Source of the DNA: Burkholderia ambifaria AMMD | GTDB lineage: Bacteria > Pseudomonadota > Gammaproteobacteria > Burkholderiales > Burkholderiaceae | Reading direction: 5' to 3' | NCBI RefSeq assembly: GCF_000203915.1 | Contig: NC_008390.1 | Coordinates: 1,364,001-1,428,000 of the forward strand | Length of the DNA: 64,000 nt | Part shown: positions 55,948 to 64,000 of the stretch, one piece after another | Layout: each line of letters opens with the position of its first letter | How positions within the stretch are numbered: the stretch's first letter is position 1 | Position numbers and translations under genes: made by a program | The notes under the pieces: model-generated | Database searches by the model: none | Told to the model about the DNA's origin: nothing | What the model saw: only the letters and a program-made list of their open reading frames with translations

Positions 55948-57166
55948 CCGCAGGCGGGCCGGCGCGCTGCGCTGGGTGCTGTTCGCCGCGTGCGTCGCGC
56001 TACCCGCGTGGCTGTGGCCGCATGGCGCGGTGCTCGGCTATCTCACGCAGACGGCCGCGCTCGTCGTGCTCGCGCTGTCGTACAACCTGCAGCTCGGCAC
56101 GACCGGGCTGCTGTCGTTCGGTCATGCCGCGTTCGCGGGCCTCGGCGCGTTCGCCGCCGCGCACTGGTTCAATCGTGTCGGCGGTCCGCTGCCGCTGTTG
56201 CCGCTCGTCGGCGGCGTGGCGGGCGCCGGCTTCGGGTTCATCGCCGGGTTGCTCGCGACACGCCGCGCGGGCACCGTGTTCGCGATGATCACGCTCGGTC
56301 TCGCCGAATGCGTCGCGGCCGCCGCGTGGAGCGTGCCCGCGTGGTTCGGCGGCCTCGGCGGCGTGCCGATCGACCGCGCGAGCGGCACGCCCTGGGGCGG
56401 CTGGCAGTTCGGCGCGCCGGCGCAGGCCTACGCGGTGATCGCCGCGTGGTGCATCGTGTCGGCGCTGGCGATGCGCGCGCTGACGCGCACGCCGCTCGCT
56501 CGGCTCGCGAACGCGGTGCGCGACAACCCCGCGCGCGTGGCTGCGCTCGGCACCGAGCCGCGCCGCGTGCGGCTCGCGATGGTCACCTGCGCGTCGTTCT
56601 TCGCGGGTATCGCCGGCACGCTGACGCTGATCGACGTCGAGATCGCGACGCCCGACAGCCTGTCGATGGCGCGCTCGGCGACCGTGCTGATCGCCGCGGT
56701 GATCGGCGGCACCGGCACGTTCTTCGGGCCGGCGGCCGGTGCCGTGGTGCTGACCGCGCTGAGCGTGGTCGTCGCCGGCGTGTCGCGTGCGTGGGCGCTG
56801 TATCTGGGCGTGCTGTTCGTCGCGGTCGTCGTCGCGGCGCCCGGCGGGATCGCGGGCGTCGCACAGACGCTCGCGCATGCGTTGCGCCGCGACGCACCGG
56901 CCGCCGAGCGCTGGCGCGTGCTGTGCGGCGTCGGCGCGTGCGTGTTCTGGGGCGTCGCGATCGTCTGCGCGGCCGAGCTTGGCTATGCGTGGCGCTTCGC
57001 GCAGGACGACGGCGTGGGCACTGCATTCGGCGCGTGGGGCATCGATGCCGATGCGCCGGCCGGCTGGGTCGTCGCGTGCGCGGCGGCCGGCGTCGGCATG
57101 CTGCTGTGGGGCTGGCGCGCGCGGCTGATGCACCCCGGGCACGGCAAGCGGGAGGACGGGCGATGA
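55940..57166 (+). CDS. LivM-type ABC permease with C-terminal extension
   Basis: 408 residues from the ATG at 55940 (GTG at 55934 possible). The LivM core is present: LSYNLQLGTTGLLSFGHAAF and GGTGTFFGPAAGAVVL. After the usual end, GGIAGVAQTLAHAL, an additional stretch of about 90 residues continues with two further hydrophobic segments (VLCGVGACVFWGVAIVCAAE and WVVACAAAGVGMLLWGW). Such an extension is not standard for LivM. The next gene starts in its stop (ATGA), with GGAGG 8-12 bases before it. Confidence 0.85.
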   Translation: MDSRRRAGALRWVLFAACVALPAWLWPHGAVLGYLTQTAALVVLALSYNLQLGTTGLLSFGHAAFAGLGAFAAAHWFNRVGGPLPLLPLVGGVAGAGFGFIAGLLATRRAGTVFAMITLGLAECVAAAAWSVPAWFGGLGGVPIDRASGTPWGGWQFGAPAQAYAVIAAWCIVSALAMRALTRTPLARLANAVRDNPARVAALGTEPRRVRLAMVTCASFFAGIAGTLTLIDVEIATPDSLSMARSATVLIAAVIGGTGTFFGPAAGAVVLTALSVVVAGVSRAWALYLGVLFVAVVVAAPGGIAGVAQTLAHALRRDAPAAERWRVLCGVGACVFWGVAIVCAAELGYAWRFAQDDGVGTAFGAWGIDADAPAGWVVACAAAGVGMLLWGWRARLMHPGHGKREDGR

Positions 57167-57912
57167 ACGGCAACGCGATCGCGCTGCACGGCATCGTGCA
57201 GCGCTTCGGCGCACAGACGGTGCTCGACGGTATCGAGCTGAGCGTCTGCGCCGGCGAGCGTCACGCGCTGATCGGGCCGAACGGCGCGGGTAAGTCGACG
57301 CTGTTCGGCGTGATTGCCGGCGCGACGCGGCCAACGCGCGGGCGCGTCGTGTTGCACGGTGTCGAGCTGCGCGGACGCGGGCCGGTCGTCGCGAGCCGGC
57401 TCGGCATCGGCCGCAGTTTCCAGCAGACGAGCGCGTTCGCGCGGCTCTCCGTGTTCGACAACCTGCGCTGCGCGGCGCTGCATGCGCCGGACGAGCGGCG
57501 GCGCTGGTGGAACCGGCTGCGCGAATCGGCGTCGGTCGATCGCGCGGCCGCGCGCGTGCTGCACGACATCGGCCTCGATGCGCGGCGCGACGCGCCGGCC
57601 GGCGAACTCGGCTACGCGGAACAGCGCGCGCTCGATCTCGGCATCGCGCTCGCGAGCGGCGCGCGCACGCTGCTGCTCGACGAACCGACGGCCGGCATGA
57701 ACCGCGACCAGGCGGCGCGGATGATCGCGCTGATCCGCGCGACGACGCAGGGCCGCACGGTGCTGATGATCGAGCACGACATGGATGCGGTGTTCGGCTT
57801 CGCCGAGCGCGTCACGGTGCTGGTGCGCGGCGCGGTGGTCGCGACCGGTGCGCCCGACGCGATCCGCGCGGACCCGGCCGTGCGCGCCGCCTATCTCGGC
57901 GACGTCGCATGA
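57163..57912 (+). CDS. LivG-type ABC ATP-binding protein
   Basis: 249 residues. Walker A GPNGAGKST is intact, the Q loop is FQQTS, the signature is LGYAEQRALDLG (the LivG-type variant of LSGGQ), and Walker B is LLLDEPTAGMN, followed by the EHDMD switch. It pairs with the LivF-type protein encoded next (ATGA overlap) to power the LivH/LivM permeases. Confidence 0.9.
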   Translation: MNGNAIALHGIVQRFGAQTVLDGIELSVCAGERHALIGPNGAGKSTLFGVIAGATRPTRGRVVLHGVELRGRGPVVASRLGIGRSFQQTSAFARLSVFDNLRCAALHAPDERRRWWNRLRESASVDRAAARVLHDIGLDARRDAPAGELGYAEQRALDLGIALASGARTLLLDEPTAGMNRDQAARMIALIRATTQGRTVLMIEHDMDAVFGFAERVTVLVRGAVVATGAPDAIRADPAVRAAYLGDVA

Positions 57913-58613
57913 GCGCGCTGCTCGACATTCGCGGCCTGCGCGCGTGGTACGGGAGGCAGCCCGTGCTCGACGGCGTCGATCTCGCGCTCGCGCCGGGCGA
58001 GACGCTCGCGCTGCTCGGGCGCAACGGCTCGGGCCGTTCGACGCTCGCGAAGGCCGTGATGGGGCTCGTGCGCACCGCGGGCTCGGTGCGTATCGCCGGC
58101 GCCGAATGCGCGGGCGCCCGCACGTTCGAGATCGCGCGGCGCGGTGTGGCTTACGTCGCCGAAAGCCGCGACGTGTTTCCGCTGCTGAGCGTGCGCGAGA
58201 ACCTGCGGCTCGGGCTGCGCGGTGTGCGCGGCGCGGCCGAACGCACGGCCCTCGACCGGCTGCTCGCGCGCTTTCCGCTGCTGGCCGCGCGGATCGACGT
58301 GAAGGCCGGGCGGCTGTCGGGCGGCGAGCAGCAGGTGCTCGCGCTGGTGCGTGCGCTTGCCGGCCGCCCGCGCGTGCTGATCGTCGACGAGCCGGCCGAA
58401 GGGCTCGCGCCGCTCGCGGTCGACGAGGTCGGGGCGTGCCTCGCCGCGCTGCAGGCCGACGGCGTCGCGATCCTGCTGATCGAGCAGCGACTGCAGCTCG
58501 CGCCGCGGCTCGCGCAGCGCGTCGCGGTGATGGGGCGCGGACGGATCGTCTACGACGGCGCGCTCGACGGGTTGGGCGGCGACGTCGTCAGTGCGTGGCT
58601 GAGCGCTGGCTGA
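57909..58613 (+). CDS. LivF-type ABC ATP-binding protein with Walker A Lys-to-Arg change
   Basis: 234 residues. Walker A reads GRNGSGRST, with Arg43 (codon CGT at 58035) where a lysine is almost invariant. The signature LSGGEQQ and Walker B VDEPAEGL, followed by the IEQRL switch region, are otherwise normal. Loss of this Lys usually abolishes ATP hydrolysis, so one nucleotide site of the LivG/LivF dimer may be degenerate. It is last in the transporter operon. The SDR gene begins 163 bases later. Confidence 0.87.
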   Translation: MSALLDIRGLRAWYGRQPVLDGVDLALAPGETLALLGRNGSGRSTLAKAVMGLVRTAGSVRIAGAECAGARTFEIARRGVAYVAESRDVFPLLSVRENLRLGLRGVRGAAERTALDRLLARFPLLAARIDVKAGRLSGGEQQVLALVRALAGRPRVLIVDEPAEGLAPLAVDEVGACLAALQADGVAILLIEQRLQLAPRLAQRVAVMGRGRIVYDGALDGLGGDVVSAWLSAG

Positions 58614-58776
58614 ATGCAAGCGCGCCGATTGTTCGGCAAACCCCGCCAGTCAATTCGTGTCGAGCCGCTTTATCGCTGCGGCGCAGCACCTTACATTGCC
58701 AGTCATGCCGGTGCGCCGCCACCACGCGGCAACCGGCTCCCATCCATTGAAAGTCTTCCGACTGAGGAATGAAATC

Positions 58777-59523
58777 ATGAGCAAGCTGACAAACAAGGTT
58801 GCGATCGTCACGGGCGGGTCCAAGGGCATCGGCGCCGCGATCGCGAAGGCGCTGGCCGCCGAAGGTGCGTCGGTCGTCGTCAACTACGCGAGCAGCAAGG
58901 CCGGTGCCGATGCCGTCGTGAGCGCGATCGTCGAAGCAGGCGGCCGCGCGGTCGCGGTGGGCGGCGACGTGTCGAAGGCAGCGGACGCGCAGCGCATCGT
59001 CGATGCCGCGATCGAGAACTATGGCCGTCTCGACGTGCTGGTCAACAATTCCGGCGTCTACGAATTCGCGCCGATCGAGGCGATCACCGAAGAGCACTAT
59101 CGCCGGCAGTTCGATACGAACGTGTTCGGCGTGCTGCTGACGACGCAGGCCGCCGTCAAGCATCTCGGCGAAGGCGCGAGCATCATCAACATCAGCTCGG
59201 TCGTGACGAGCATCACGCCGCCCGCGAGCGCCGTGTACAGCGGCACCAAGGGCGCCGTCGACGCGATCACCGGCGTGCTCGCGCTCGAGCTCGGCCCGCG
59301 CAAGATTCGCGTGAATGCGATCAACCCGGGGATGATCGTGACCGAAGGCACGCACAGCGCGGGCATCATCGGTTCGGATCTCGAAACGCAGGTGCGCAAC
59401 GATACGCCGCTTGGCCGCCTCGGCGAACCGGGCGACATCGCGTCGGTCGCCGTGTTCCTCGCGTCGGACGATGCGCGCTGGCTGACCGGCGAGCGCCTCG
59501 TCGCGAGCGGCGGGCTGCACTGA
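58777..59523 (+). CDS. Short-chain dehydrogenase/reductase, FabG-like
   Basis: 248 residues, classical SDR. NAD(P) motif TGGSKGIG, NNSG, and the catalytic Ser (INISSV) with Tyr-x3-Lys (YSGTK) are complete. AGGA lies before the ATG. Likely a cytoplasmic ketoreductase or alcohol dehydrogenase; substrate not evident. Separate from the transporter operon, with its own 163-base upstream region. Confidence 0.9.
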   Translation: MSKLTNKVAIVTGGSKGIGAAIAKALAAEGASVVVNYASSKAGADAVVSAIVEAGGRAVAVGGDVSKAADAQRIVDAAIENYGRLDVLVNNSGVYEFAPIEAITEEHYRRQFDTNVFGVLLTTQAAVKHLGEGASIINISSVVTSITPPASAVYSGTKGAVDAITGVLALELGPRKIRVNAINPGMIVTEGTHSAGIIGSDLETQVRNDTPLGRLGEPGDIASVAVFLASDDARWLTGERLVASGGLH

Positions 59524-59545
59524 CGCGCCAGGTCGGCGCGCGCCG

Positions 59546-60064
59546 CTACGCGATCATCGCGAGCGCGTTCGCGCCGACATGCCAGCGCAGGCTCTCGACG
59601 ACGAGCGCGTGATCGTGTTCGTCGTCGAGTCCCGCGATCGTCATCGCGCCGACGAGTGCGCCACTGATTGCACCACCGATTGCGCCGCCGGCAAGCCGCA
59701 ACGGCACGCCGCCGCCGTCGAGCGCATAGTCGGCGTCCGACAACCCCTGCGACTCCAACGACCAGCCAGCACGGCGAAAGCGCGCGCCGACCTCGAGCGA
59801 GCTGGCGCCGAAACGCAACACCGTGTTCTGCCGGCGGCGGATGGCGTCGCTGTGGTCCGCGCCGCCGCCGTCGAGCGCGCAATAGAACAGCGGTGCGGCT
59901 TCACCGACGATGCCGACCGCGATCGGCAGCCCGCGCCGCGACGCGAGATTGATTGCGATGTCGCCGAGCCGGCGCGCGACCTCGGCATCGAAGTGCGGCA
60001 GCATCGGCGCCGACGCGGTGGCGCCGCAGGGCGCGGATGCGAAGCGCGGGAAGGGGATGGCCAT
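59546..60064 (-). CDS. UPF0303 / HbpS-like family protein
   Basis: 172 residues. The family core IRRRQNTVLRFGASSLEVGARF and the LDGGGVPLRLAGGAIGGAISG region match the UPF0303 (heme-binding HbpS/GlcG-like) family. The fold binds haem or small ligands in some members, but no activity is established. GGAG precedes the ATG by a few bases. It lies 92 bases downstream of iolB on the same strand and could be the last gene of the iol operon. Confidence 0.75.
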   Translation of the reverse strand: MAIPFPRFASAPCGATASAPMLPHFDAEVARRLGDIAINLASRRGLPIAVGIVGEAAPLFYCALDGGGADHSDAIRRRQNTVLRFGASSLEVGARFRRAGWSLESQGLSDADYALDGGGVPLRLAGGAIGGAISGALVGAMTIAGLDDEHDHALVVESLRWHVGANALAMIA

Positions 60065-60156
60065 GGCAGCTCCGTGTCGTCGCTAGTGCGGCTAGTCCGG
60101 CTCGTGCGCGCGCGTGCCGGCCGTCGATCGTTCAGCGCATCAGCGGCATCGACGTG

Positions 60157-60975
60157 TCAGCGCTTGGGCGCCGCGTCGAGCATCCACTCGTGCACGGGAT
60201 CGTTCCTGAACGCCCATGCGCGGCTCGGCCCGGCCATCACGTTCAGGTAGTACAGGTTGTAGCCGTGCGGCGCGACCACCGGGTGATAGCCGCGCGGCAC
60301 CATCACGACGTCGTGGTTCTCGACCGCGCACGCTTCGTCGAGGCTGCGATCGTCCGTGTACACGCGCTGGAACGCGAAACCCTGCGGCGGATCGATCCGG
60401 TGGTAATAGGTTTCCTCGAGCGAGGTTTCGTCGGGCGCCGCGTCGCGATCGTGCTTGTGCGGCGGATAGCTGCTCGAATGGCTCGCGGGCGTGATCACTT
60501 CGACCACCAGCAGCCGGTCGGCCGCCGGGTTGTCGCCCATCAGGATGTCGCACACGTAGCGCGTGTTGGTGCCTTGTCCGCGCACCGCGCGGCGCATCCG
60601 TTCGCCGTCGAGGCGCTGCACGCGCTTGTCGCCGCTCGCGTAGGGCGCGGTGCACAGCGCAACCTCCGCGTCGCGCGTCGCGACCAGCGTGACAGTCTTG
60701 CCGCCCGGCACGTACAGCGCGTCCGGCGACACCTCCTCGAACACGCTGTCGCGCTTGCCGAGCGCATCGTAGGTTTCGCCATCGACTTGTGCGCGCAGCG
60801 TGCCCGTGAGCACGACGACGCACAGTTCGCGCGTGCCGGTGTCGAGCGTTTCGGTGTCGCCGGCCTTCAGGCGCAGCGCGCGGAAGCCGACGTGTTTCCA
60901 GCCGGCCGACTCGGGCGTCACGTTGCAGATTTCGCGGCCGGCGGATGCCTTGAGCAGCAGGGGAGAAATCGTCAT
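60157..60975 (-). CDS. iolB: 5-deoxy-glucuronate isomerase IolB
   Basis: 272 residues from the ATG at 60975, with GGAG about ten bases upstream; an ATG at 60990 is less likely. Cupin-type metal-binding residues are in SSSYPPHKHD, EETYYHRIDPPQGF and PRGYHPVVAPHGYNLYYLNV, typical of IolB. It converts 5-deoxy-D-glucuronate to 5-dehydro-2-deoxy-D-gluconate, the step after IolD in myo-inositol catabolism. It follows iolE by 43 bases. Confidence 0.93.
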   Translation of the reverse strand: MTISPLLLKASAGREICNVTPESAGWKHVGFRALRLKAGDTETLDTGTRELCVVVLTGTLRAQVDGETYDALGKRDSVFEEVSPDALYVPGGKTVTLVATRDAEVALCTAPYASGDKRVQRLDGERMRRAVRGQGTNTRYVCDILMGDNPAADRLLVVEVITPASHSSSYPPHKHDRDAAPDETSLEETYYHRIDPPQGFAFQRVYTDDRSLDEACAVENHDVVMVPRGYHPVVAPHGYNLYYLNVMAGPSRAWAFRNDPVHEWMLDAAPKR

Positions 60976-61018
60976 GGAACTGGGCTCCACAATAGAGTGA
61001 TAGCGGGGGCGGAAGGGC

Positions 61019-61948
61019 TCACGCGCTCAACCGGTCGACGATCGCGCGCAGCGACTCGTAGCCCTTCTTCGCATACTGATAGCTCGGTGCGACGGCCGGA
61101 TCCTGCTCGGCCTCGACGACGAGCCAGCCTTCGTAGCCGGCATCCTTCAGCGTGCGCAGCGTCGCTTCGTAGTCGAGCGCGCCGTCGCCCGGCACCGTGA
61201 AGGTGCCGTTGATCACGCCGTTCAGGAAGCTCCAGCCGCCGTTGCGCGCCTGCGTGACGACCTGCGGCCGCACGTCCTTGCAGTGGACGTGGACGACACG
61301 CGACACATGCTTCTTCAGCAGTGCGACCGGATCGGCCGCGCCGCCGAAATACGCGTGTCCCGTATCGAACAGCAGGAACACCTTCGCGGGATCGGTCAGC
61401 GCCATCAGGCGGTCGACGTCGGCCGGCGATTCGACGTAGGCGCCCATGTGGTGATGGTAGGCGAGCTTGATCCCATAGGTCTCGAGCAGATGCGCGCCGA
61501 ATGCGTCGACGCGCGCCGCGTAGCGCCGCCAGCTTTCATCGTCGACGAAGCGCGGCCGCTTCGCGACCGGCGTGTCGATGCTGCCCTGGATCGTCCCCGC
61601 GCATTCGCCGTACACCACGACCTTCACGTCGTTGACCTGCAGCTTCGTCATGTGCGCGCGGCAGCGCTCGATCTCGGCGGCGACCGCGTCGGCATCGCTC
61701 ATGCCCGGCTCGACTTCCGCGAGGAAGCCCGAATACCAGCCCGACACGCACACAAGCCCGAACTCGGCGAGCTTGGCCTTCAGCTCGGGGCCCGTCTTCG
61801 GAAACTTGTTGCCGAGCTCGAAGCCCGCATAGCCGATCTCGGCGCCTTCCTTCAGCGCCGTCTCGAGCGGCGTCTCGCCGCCGAGCGACGGCAGGTCGTC
61901 GTTCATCCACGACAGGGGATTGATACCGATGCGAACGTTCCAGCTCAT
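61019..61948 (-). CDS. iolE: Myo-inosose-2 dehydratase IolE
   Basis: 309 residues; GGAAG before the ATG. TIM-barrel xylose-isomerase-like fold with metal-ligand segments AYHHHMGAYVE, LLFDTGHAYFGG and VHVHCKDVR, characteristic of IolE. It dehydrates 2-keto-myo-inositol. Located between iolD and iolB in a minus-strand operon with gaps of 61 and 43 bases. Confidence 0.94.
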   Translation of the reverse strand: MSWNVRIGINPLSWMNDDLPSLGGETPLETALKEGAEIGYAGFELGNKFPKTGPELKAKLAEFGLVCVSGWYSGFLAEVEPGMSDADAVAAEIERCRAHMTKLQVNDVKVVVYGECAGTIQGSIDTPVAKRPRFVDDESWRRYAARVDAFGAHLLETYGIKLAYHHHMGAYVESPADVDRLMALTDPAKVFLLFDTGHAYFGGAADPVALLKKHVSRVVHVHCKDVRPQVVTQARNGGWSFLNGVINGTFTVPGDGALDYEATLRTLKDAGYEGWLVVEAEQDPAVAPSYQYAKKGYESLRAIVDRLSA

Positions 61949-62009
61949 GACGTGCTTCCTTGGTTCGGTTGTTGTTTTCGCGGGGCGGCCCAGGGGAAGG
62001 GAAAACGGT

Positions 62010-63893
62010 TCAGCGCCGCTGCCGGGTTTTCTCGTCGAGATACGCGTGGTGCGCGCGTTCGACGCCGGCGCGGGCGGACACCTGCGGCACCGCGACTTCC
62101 CACCACGCGCCGCCGTCCGCGGTCGTGCGCTCGTGCGTCGTGTCGATCACGAGCACCTGACTCGTCGTGGCCGCGCGCGCACGCTTCATCTCGCGGCGCA
62201 GCTCGCCGACGTCGCGCACGTGCACGGCTTCGGCGCCCATCGCGCGCGCATGCATCGCGAAGTCGATCGTCGAGCGCTCGCCGCCTTCCGGCACGCAGTC
62301 GTCGAGCATGTTGTTGAAGCTCGCGCCGCCGCAATTCAGTTGCAGCCGCTCGATGCAGCCGTAGCCGCGGTTGTCGAGGATCACGACGATGAGCTTGCGG
62401 CCGAGCATCACGGAGGTCGCGAGTTCCGCGTTGAGCATCATGTACGAGCCGTCGCCGACGATCACGATCACTTCGCGCTCGGGCCGCGCGAGCTTCGCGC
62501 CGAGGCCGCCCGCGATCTCGTAGCCCATGCACGAGTACGCATAGTCCATGTGGTAGTTGCCCGGCACGCCGCTGCGCCACAGCTTGTGCAGCTCGGCCGG
62601 CAGCGTGCCGGCCGCGCACACGACGAGATCGTCGCGCGCGCTGTCGCGCCCCGCGTCGGCCGCGGAGTCGCGCACCGCGCCGATCACTTCCGCGTCGTAC
62701 GGCAGCGTGTCGTTCGGCACGCGCGTGGTCAGCTCGGTCACGCGCGCGTTCCACGCGGCGGCCTGGTCGCGGTTCGCGGCCGTCCATCCCGCATCCGCGC
62801 GCCAGCCCGCGAGCGCGGCGGACAACTGGCCGAGGCCGGTGCGCGCATCGGCGATCAGTTGCCGGCCGCGCTTCTTGCCCGCGTCGAACGGCTGCACGTT
62901 CAGGCTCAGCAGCGTGGCATGGCCGAACAGCGCGTGCGAGCCGGTCGTGAAGTCCTGCAGGCGCGTGCCGACGGCGAACACCACGTCGGCCTGCGCGGCC
63001 GCGCGGTTCGCGGCGGGCGAGCCCGTCACGCCGATCGATCCGAGGTTCAGCGGGTGGTCCCACGCGAGGCTGCCCTTGCCGGCCTGCGATTCGGCGACCG
63101 GCACGCCGTGCGTGTCGGCGAACGTGCGCAGCGCGTCCCACGCCTGGCTGTACAGCACGCCGCCGCCGGCGACGATCAGCGGCTTCTTCGCGGCCTTCAG
63201 CACGTCGAGCGCATCCGCGAGTTCGAGCGCGTCGGCCGGCGGCCGGCGCATCCGGATCACCGGCGGCGCGAAGAAGTCCTCGGGCCAGTCGTACGCGAAG
63301 GTCTGCACGTCCTGCGGCAGCGCGAGACACACGGGGCCGCACTGCGCGGGATCGGTCATCACCTGGATCGCGCGCGGCAGCGCGACCAGCAGCTGCTCGG
63401 GCGACGTGATCCGGTCGAAGTAGCGCGTCACCGGCCGGAAGCAGTCGTTCGCGCTGACGTCGCCCTGTTCGAAGTCCTCGACCTGCTGCAGCACCGGATC
63501 GGGCAGCCGCGACACGAACACGTCGCCGGGCAGCAGCAACAGCGGCAGCCGGCCGACGTGCGCGAGCGCGGCCGAGGTCAGCATGTTGGTCGCGCCGGGG
63601 CCGATGCTCGACGTCGCGGCCATCATCCGCTGGCGGAAATTCGCCTTCGCGAACGCGACGGCCGCATTCGCCATGCCTTGCTCGTTATGCGCACGGAACG
63701 TCGGCAGTTGCTCCCGTTCGGCGTAGAGCGCCTCGCCGAGCCCGGCGACGTTGCCATGACCGAAGATCGCGAACACGCCGCCGCAGTACGGCAGGATCTC
63801 GGTGCGGCCGTCCGGCTGGACGACTTCGGCGCGCAGGGCGGCCAGGTAGCGCACGAGCGCCTGGCTGACGGTCAGTCTCACGGTGGTGGTCAT
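62010..63893 (-). CDS. iolD: 3D-(3,5/4)-trihydroxycyclohexane-1,2-dione hydrolase IolD
   Basis: 627 residues from the ATG at 63893; an upstream start at 63968 would overlap the preceding gene and adds a poor sequence. Thiamine-diphosphate enzyme architecture: an N-terminal domain with the catalytic Glu in RAHNEQGMANAA, and the C-terminal cofactor motif starting GDGSYMMLNAELAT and ending in LDNRGYGC. It opens the ring of the diketo intermediate to 5-deoxy-glucuronate. No strong ribosome binding site is seen before this start. Confidence 0.93.
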   Translation of the reverse strand: MTTTVRLTVSQALVRYLAALRAEVVQPDGRTEILPYCGGVFAIFGHGNVAGLGEALYAEREQLPTFRAHNEQGMANAAVAFAKANFRQRMMAATSSIGPGATNMLTSAALAHVGRLPLLLLPGDVFVSRLPDPVLQQVEDFEQGDVSANDCFRPVTRYFDRITSPEQLLVALPRAIQVMTDPAQCGPVCLALPQDVQTFAYDWPEDFFAPPVIRMRRPPADALELADALDVLKAAKKPLIVAGGGVLYSQAWDALRTFADTHGVPVAESQAGKGSLAWDHPLNLGSIGVTGSPAANRAAAQADVVFAVGTRLQDFTTGSHALFGHATLLSLNVQPFDAGKKRGRQLIADARTGLGQLSAALAGWRADAGWTAANRDQAAAWNARVTELTTRVPNDTLPYDAEVIGAVRDSAADAGRDSARDDLVVCAAGTLPAELHKLWRSGVPGNYHMDYAYSCMGYEIAGGLGAKLARPEREVIVIVGDGSYMMLNAELATSVMLGRKLIVVILDNRGYGCIERLQLNCGGASFNNMLDDCVPEGGERSTIDFAMHARAMGAEAVHVRDVGELRREMKRARAATTSQVLVIDTTHERTTADGGAWWEVAVPQVSARAGVERAHHAYLDEKTRQRR

Positions 63894-63939
63894 CGTCTGT
63901 CGATAGGAAAGAGTCGGGTGGTCGTCACAGGCGCCGGCA

Positions 63940-64000
63940 TCACGCCGCGGCGGCGCGCGCGGCGGCACGGCGGCCGAGCCACGCGTCGACCAGCTGCGTG
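63940..64000 (-). CDS. 3' end of a gene upstream of iolD, probably iolC
   Basis: Only the last 19 codons are in the window (reading TQLVDAWLGRRAAA and an Ala-rich end, stop at 63942-63940). It lies immediately upstream of iolD on the same strand, where iolC (5-dehydro-2-deoxygluconokinase, often fused to an aldolase-like domain in Burkholderia) is commonly found. The remaining sequence is too short to identify the gene itself. Confidence 0.45.
   Translation of the reverse strand, partial: TQLVDAWLGRRAAARAAAA

Overview
The window is a GC-rich, densely packed bacterial chromosome segment. Gene content (alaS and glnS housekeeping genes, a bcs cellulose operon with bcsE/F/G/R, an iol operon, a LysR-flanked porin cluster, a two-partner secretion locus), codon usage and protein character point to Burkholderia, probably the B. 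cepacia complex and probably the main chromosome. This is an inference from gene content; no 16S or other typing gene is present. I saw no tRNA, rRNA, CRISPR array, insertion sequence or phage gene.

Layout. 1-1440: two exported or uncharacterised proteins. 1500-7844: a lipid-synthesis module related to E. coli ynbABCD (CDP-diacylglycerol synthase, acyltransferase, atypical CDP-alcohol phosphatidyltransferase, hydrolase-methyltransferase fusion, PAP2-tyrosine-phosphatase fusion, small membrane protein), arranged around a divergent intergenic region. 7891-8166: the C-terminal remnant of a GGDEF diguanylate cyclase. 8740-23489: one long cellulose operon in the order bcsB-Z-C-E-F-Q-A-G-R, mostly with overlapping stop and start codons. 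23556-26773 (minus): xapX, Na+/H+ antiporter, OsmC and pirin. 27048-34567: isochorismatase-like hydrolase, LysR regulator, and a cluster of a second XapX protein, amidohydrolase, DoxX, exported glyoxalase-fold protein, DUF1275 protein and an alginate-export-type porin. 34671-37867: divergent acid phosphatase and di-haem peroxidase, with a tandem Pho box between them. 37995-46005: surface antigen-like protein, NUDIX hydrolase, glnS, glycine-zipper lipoprotein, RBBP9-type hydrolase, CaiB-type CoA transferase, alaS. 46006-51316: an AT-rich spacer and a TpsB/TpsA two-partner secretion locus whose TpsB is frameshifted just before its last beta strand. 51502-59523: LysR, MFS transporter, NUDIX, thioesterase, a LivHMGF-type ABC transporter without a binding protein, and an SDR. 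59546-64000 (minus): UPF0303 protein and the inositol catabolic genes iolB, iolE, iolD and the last codons of a further gene, probably iolC.

How the genes work together. In the cellulose operon, BcsA (PilZ) and BcsE (RxGD GIL site) are the two c-di-GMP inputs. BcsB and BcsC form the periplasmic and outer-membrane path, BcsZ trims the glucan, BcsQ/R/F support assembly, and BcsG would add phosphoethanolamine. In the ynb-like module the enzymes form a plausible series: acylation, CDP activation, head-group transfer, dephosphorylation and methylation. The product is unknown, and this module is the best candidate here for an undescribed system. The iol genes encode successive steps of myo-inositol breakdown. 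The phosphatase/peroxidase pair is probably phosphate-starvation regulated.
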